Shown one piece after another: positions 61,381-64,000 of a stretch of 64,000 bases of DNA (positions are counted from its first letter, which is position 1; each line of letters opens with the position of its first letter). Origin of the DNA: Morchella semilibera. Lineage: Eukaryota; Ascomycota; Pezizomycetes; Pezizales; Morchellaceae. Made by a program: the position numbers and the translations under genes. The stretch covers positions 62,001 to 126,000 of the forward strand of contig WBVU01000012.1 of NCBI GenBank assembly GCA_009192285.1, given 5' to 3'. The notes beneath the pieces are model-generated. The model ran no database searches, was not told the origin of the DNA, and saw nothing but the letters and a program-made list of their open reading frames with translations.

Positions 61381-63440
61381 CTAAATGGCAGATCCGCCAT
61401 GTGTCTCGAACTGCAAGCAGCACGCCAAAACACCACAAAGCAACCATAACCCCGCACTCACATATATTGGCACAGTTGTGAACCCTGTATTCGCCGAGAT
61501 AATCCTGCCATAAACCAGTAGTATGAGTAAAGCTATCCTATACTCAATAATTAATCAAAACTAGGGTAAACCTACGGCGCGAACACCCCCATAATTCTCA
61601 CCAAGCACGACGCGATGCCATTACCAGTTCCTCGATGCGGTGCGGGTAATGATTCGGCAGTGTATGTGTACAGTATGCTTGTTTAACTTAGCGCGTTTCA
61701 TCCCCTTTAATTTTCACGCCGAACTAGTGAGACTCACGCATAACTAAAATTTCCCATTATGGAGACTACGCATTGGAACCCAAGATCGGCAGCCTCACTA
61801 GCGGCCATCGTATATAGGTATAAAAACACCCCGGAGACTGTAAAGGCCAGTGCAAGTGCCCATCTTCGGCCTAGACGAGTCTCAATAATGTAGCCGGCAA
61901 GGAAGGGACCTGTGAGGCCAACTATGGAGACAATAAAGTAGTTTTGGTAGACTTGGTTTGGGGTGTTGGTGCTCTGCATGGAAAGTTAGATGCTAATTAA
62001 AGATAGTTGGGCGTTATCGGGTGATATACAGTGAATCGAGCAGCGAGATAGCTCGGTAGAAAACTAAAATATAATGGCTAGCATTGGCATTTGTCAGTAA
62101 CCTTACACACGCCTCAAGAGGGAGGACCGGAGTTCATACAAAACTGATTCCAACGGCAGCCCAAATAGTCCACAAAACACTACAATGAATCGCCATCTTC
62201 CTTGTCGAGAGAAGTGCCCTTATATGTTTACCCCTATAGTCCTTTACCGACTCTATCACTACGCTTAGAACGCTCTTATTCCGACTCCTTGTATTCACTG
62301 AACCGATTACCCCCATACGTCTATCCACAGCCTCAAGATCCGCAATTGTTAAAGGTGATATCTTCCCATTCTTTCGCGCAACATAGTCTACTGACGCTAT
62401 TGCACCTGCATCATCGCCAATGGCGATTAAATATCTTGGTGACTCTGGGATGCCGAAAACAAAAATACGGACAACCGCAAACAGAAGCGTGAGCCCGCCC
62501 AACGTGATAAACATATACCGCCTATAAGGCATAAAGGCCCATCAGAAACCCATAAAGCACTGATCAGTCTGCAAAAGTTCACACATACCAGCCCATATTG
62601 TTCTCCCATCTACATCCACCCTCCTCACCCCCCGCACACGAGAAGCGAAGAAGGAGCCCCCATCCCACAACTGCAGCAATAATCTGCCCAACACACCACA
62701 TGGCCGATAAGATTGTGAGCAGCCACTGCCGCGTCGGCGGCACAAACTCAAGGAAGATGAGCAAGTCCACAGGAACACCGCCTCCTGCGCCAATTCCGGT
62801 GAGCGCCCAGAGCGCACAACATGCTGCGAAATTCGGAGATGCGGCTGCTGCACAGCAAAAGATCCCGGATATGAATAGGGTTATGTTGAAGGCCGGGCTA
62901 GAGTTTTTAGAAAAGTAAGGGGACACCTAAAGGGGGGATTTGGCTTACCGTCGCCCGATTATATCGCAGTTGACACCCCAAATTGTCGCACCGATGGTGA
63001 GCCCGACGTAGAAGCTGTGAGCAGGCCATGTCAGATCTTACTTATAATAAGAATCATTTGAGGTAGGGAGCCATACGCTACAACGAGATAGCTAACTCGG
63101 GCCGGATTGAACTCAAGTGCTATGGGTGTCAATGATAGTGATAACCCCTGAATTAACATATTATCTGTAGCCCATCTAAAACACCATAGTTAGTAAGCCT
63201 AGTAAAACCTCTAGCTCTCCCCCAGCCGAGAAACACCTACCCAAACCCAGTAACGAGTAACAACTGCCATTGATACCGACCCATACCCATCTCCGAGAAC
63301 GCTTTGCTGACCAGTTCGGATTTTAGACGATAAACATCGCTTACAGTACTGTCGCCTTCAGATAGCGCCGCTATAACAGGCCCTTGGGATGAGCGGGAGC
63401 TGCTCACGTCGGTGGACGTTTGCGCGGGTTTTTCTGACAT
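61381..63440 (-). CDS. MFS transporter, sugar/organic-anion (NiaP-like) type
   Basis: Nine exons on the minus strand: 63241-63440, 63077-63175, 62949-63014, 62589-62897, 62140-62521, 62030-62077, 61738-61973, 61576-61677 and 61381-61504, giving 521 residues with all phases consistent. Twelve membrane segments are expected. Family signatures: GMGRYQWQLLLVTGFGWATDNM at the start, the loop 2-3 motif NCDIIGRR, ESPRYL at the end of the first half, ETRLGRR after TM8 and the C-terminal FETHGGSAI. This is the SV2/sugar-porter-like group that includes the bacterial nicotinate transporter NiaP, and an HxnZ/HxnP-like role is possible. It lies 16 kb from the hxnW-like gene with unrelated genes between, so membership in the cluster is uncertain. 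The substrate could equally be another organic acid. Confidence 0.82.
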
Positions 63441-64000
63441 GGTCGAGTAAGAGAAACCTTTGGTAGTGCTTATATTATAATTAGCCGGGATACTTCTTAC
63501 GAAGTTTGTCTTGAGGAGTAAAGAGCAAGATAATATACAGTTCAAAGTGCATTTTCTATCTCCCAGGTACGGCGGCACCTCAGAAACGGGGTATTGTTCC
63601 GGAGTGAGACGGCATGCAAAGGGTTATCAGCCATCCGTCTGTGGTTTCAGATCGGGCTTGTGTTACTTCTTTCGAATAGGGCAGGCAGATGTGATAGGAT
63701 CTGCGGAAATCAACCCAGGATATGTATCGAATCAAGAGGGGTTCACGATCTCGATACATACAGCTTTAATGTTCAAACGGGTTTGACAACTGATAGTATC
63801 GATATTTTAATCCATCTATTTTCAATCTAGAACTTTTAATCAGCTCTGCGAAGCCAACTAGAAGGATGTGGATATATACACGTACACTGTAATACACAAC
63901 CCTCAAGCTGGATAAGACTTGACTACATAGATCTATAGATGGATATGCATATATAGGTATATATACAATAGACTGTCGTAGGCAATTAATCGATCATCAT
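63441..64000. other. Upstream flank of the MFS transporter
   Basis: 5' flank of the transporter gene and window end. A 91-codon frame at 63511-63786 lacks coding character. AT-rich ending; nothing else is seen. Confidence 0.55.

Noticed and set aside
61381-61440. Apparent frameshift near the end of the MFS transporter
   Set aside because: Re-reading the bases showed the frame is intact and ends in the conserved FETHGGSAI followed by a stop.

Overview
This window is nuclear DNA from a filamentous ascomycete (Pezizomycotina). Genes are split by short introns (mostly 44-104 nt) with GT..AG ends and CTAAC/CTGAC branch points. Products are typically fungal, and gene density is about one per 4-5 kb. 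A Pezizomycetes-type (morel/truffle-like) or other early-branching Pezizomycotina genome fits, but I cannot fix the genus from sequence alone.

The main content is what looks like a nearly complete nicotinate (niacin) catabolic cluster of the hxn type known from Aspergillus nidulans. In order: an HxnY-like 2-oxoglutarate/Fe(II) oxygenase (7807-9105, -), an HxnN-like amidase (11909-13906, -) divergent from an HxnV-like phenol-hydroxylase-type FAD monooxygenase (14510-16617, +), an HxnR-like C2H2 regulator (25531-27335, +, apparently short at its C-terminus), an HxnS/XDH molybdenum hydroxylase (30097-34813, +), an HxnX-like salicylate-hydroxylase-type FAD monooxygenase (38838-40383, -), an HxnM-like polysaccharide-deacetylase-fold imidase (41967-43145, -) and an HxnW-like SDR (44204-45125, +). 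An MFS transporter of the sugar/NiaP-like type lies further on (61381-63440, -) and may supply uptake. No ene-reductase (hxnT) is present. Each gene was recognised separately; the cluster call rests on their co-occurrence.

Other genes: a four-exon protein with a Cys/His domain and tandem QLEGG repeats (3372-5636, +); a small charged hypothetical (17772-18122, -); two paralogous Cys-rich small secreted or membrane-anchored proteins (36308-36811, +; 52688-53187, -); a patatin-like protein lacking the nucleophile serine (46006-48209, -); a secreted alpha-amylase with an N-terminal CBM21 (53660-56321, -); and a 151-residue hypothetical (60652-61162, -).

Intergenic DNA is long and simple-sequence rich, with many G/C homopolymers, microsatellites, a 20-bp minisatellite and an ATGCAT-rich patch. 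The palindrome TACATGTA occurs about 36 times, none inside an annotated exon, where about one is expected. I saw no tRNA, rRNA or CRISPR array and no intact mobile element or virus-like element. Two otherwise well-conserved genes (hxnN, hxnX) carry apparent single-base frame problems in C-rich stretches, so assembly indels should be considered.
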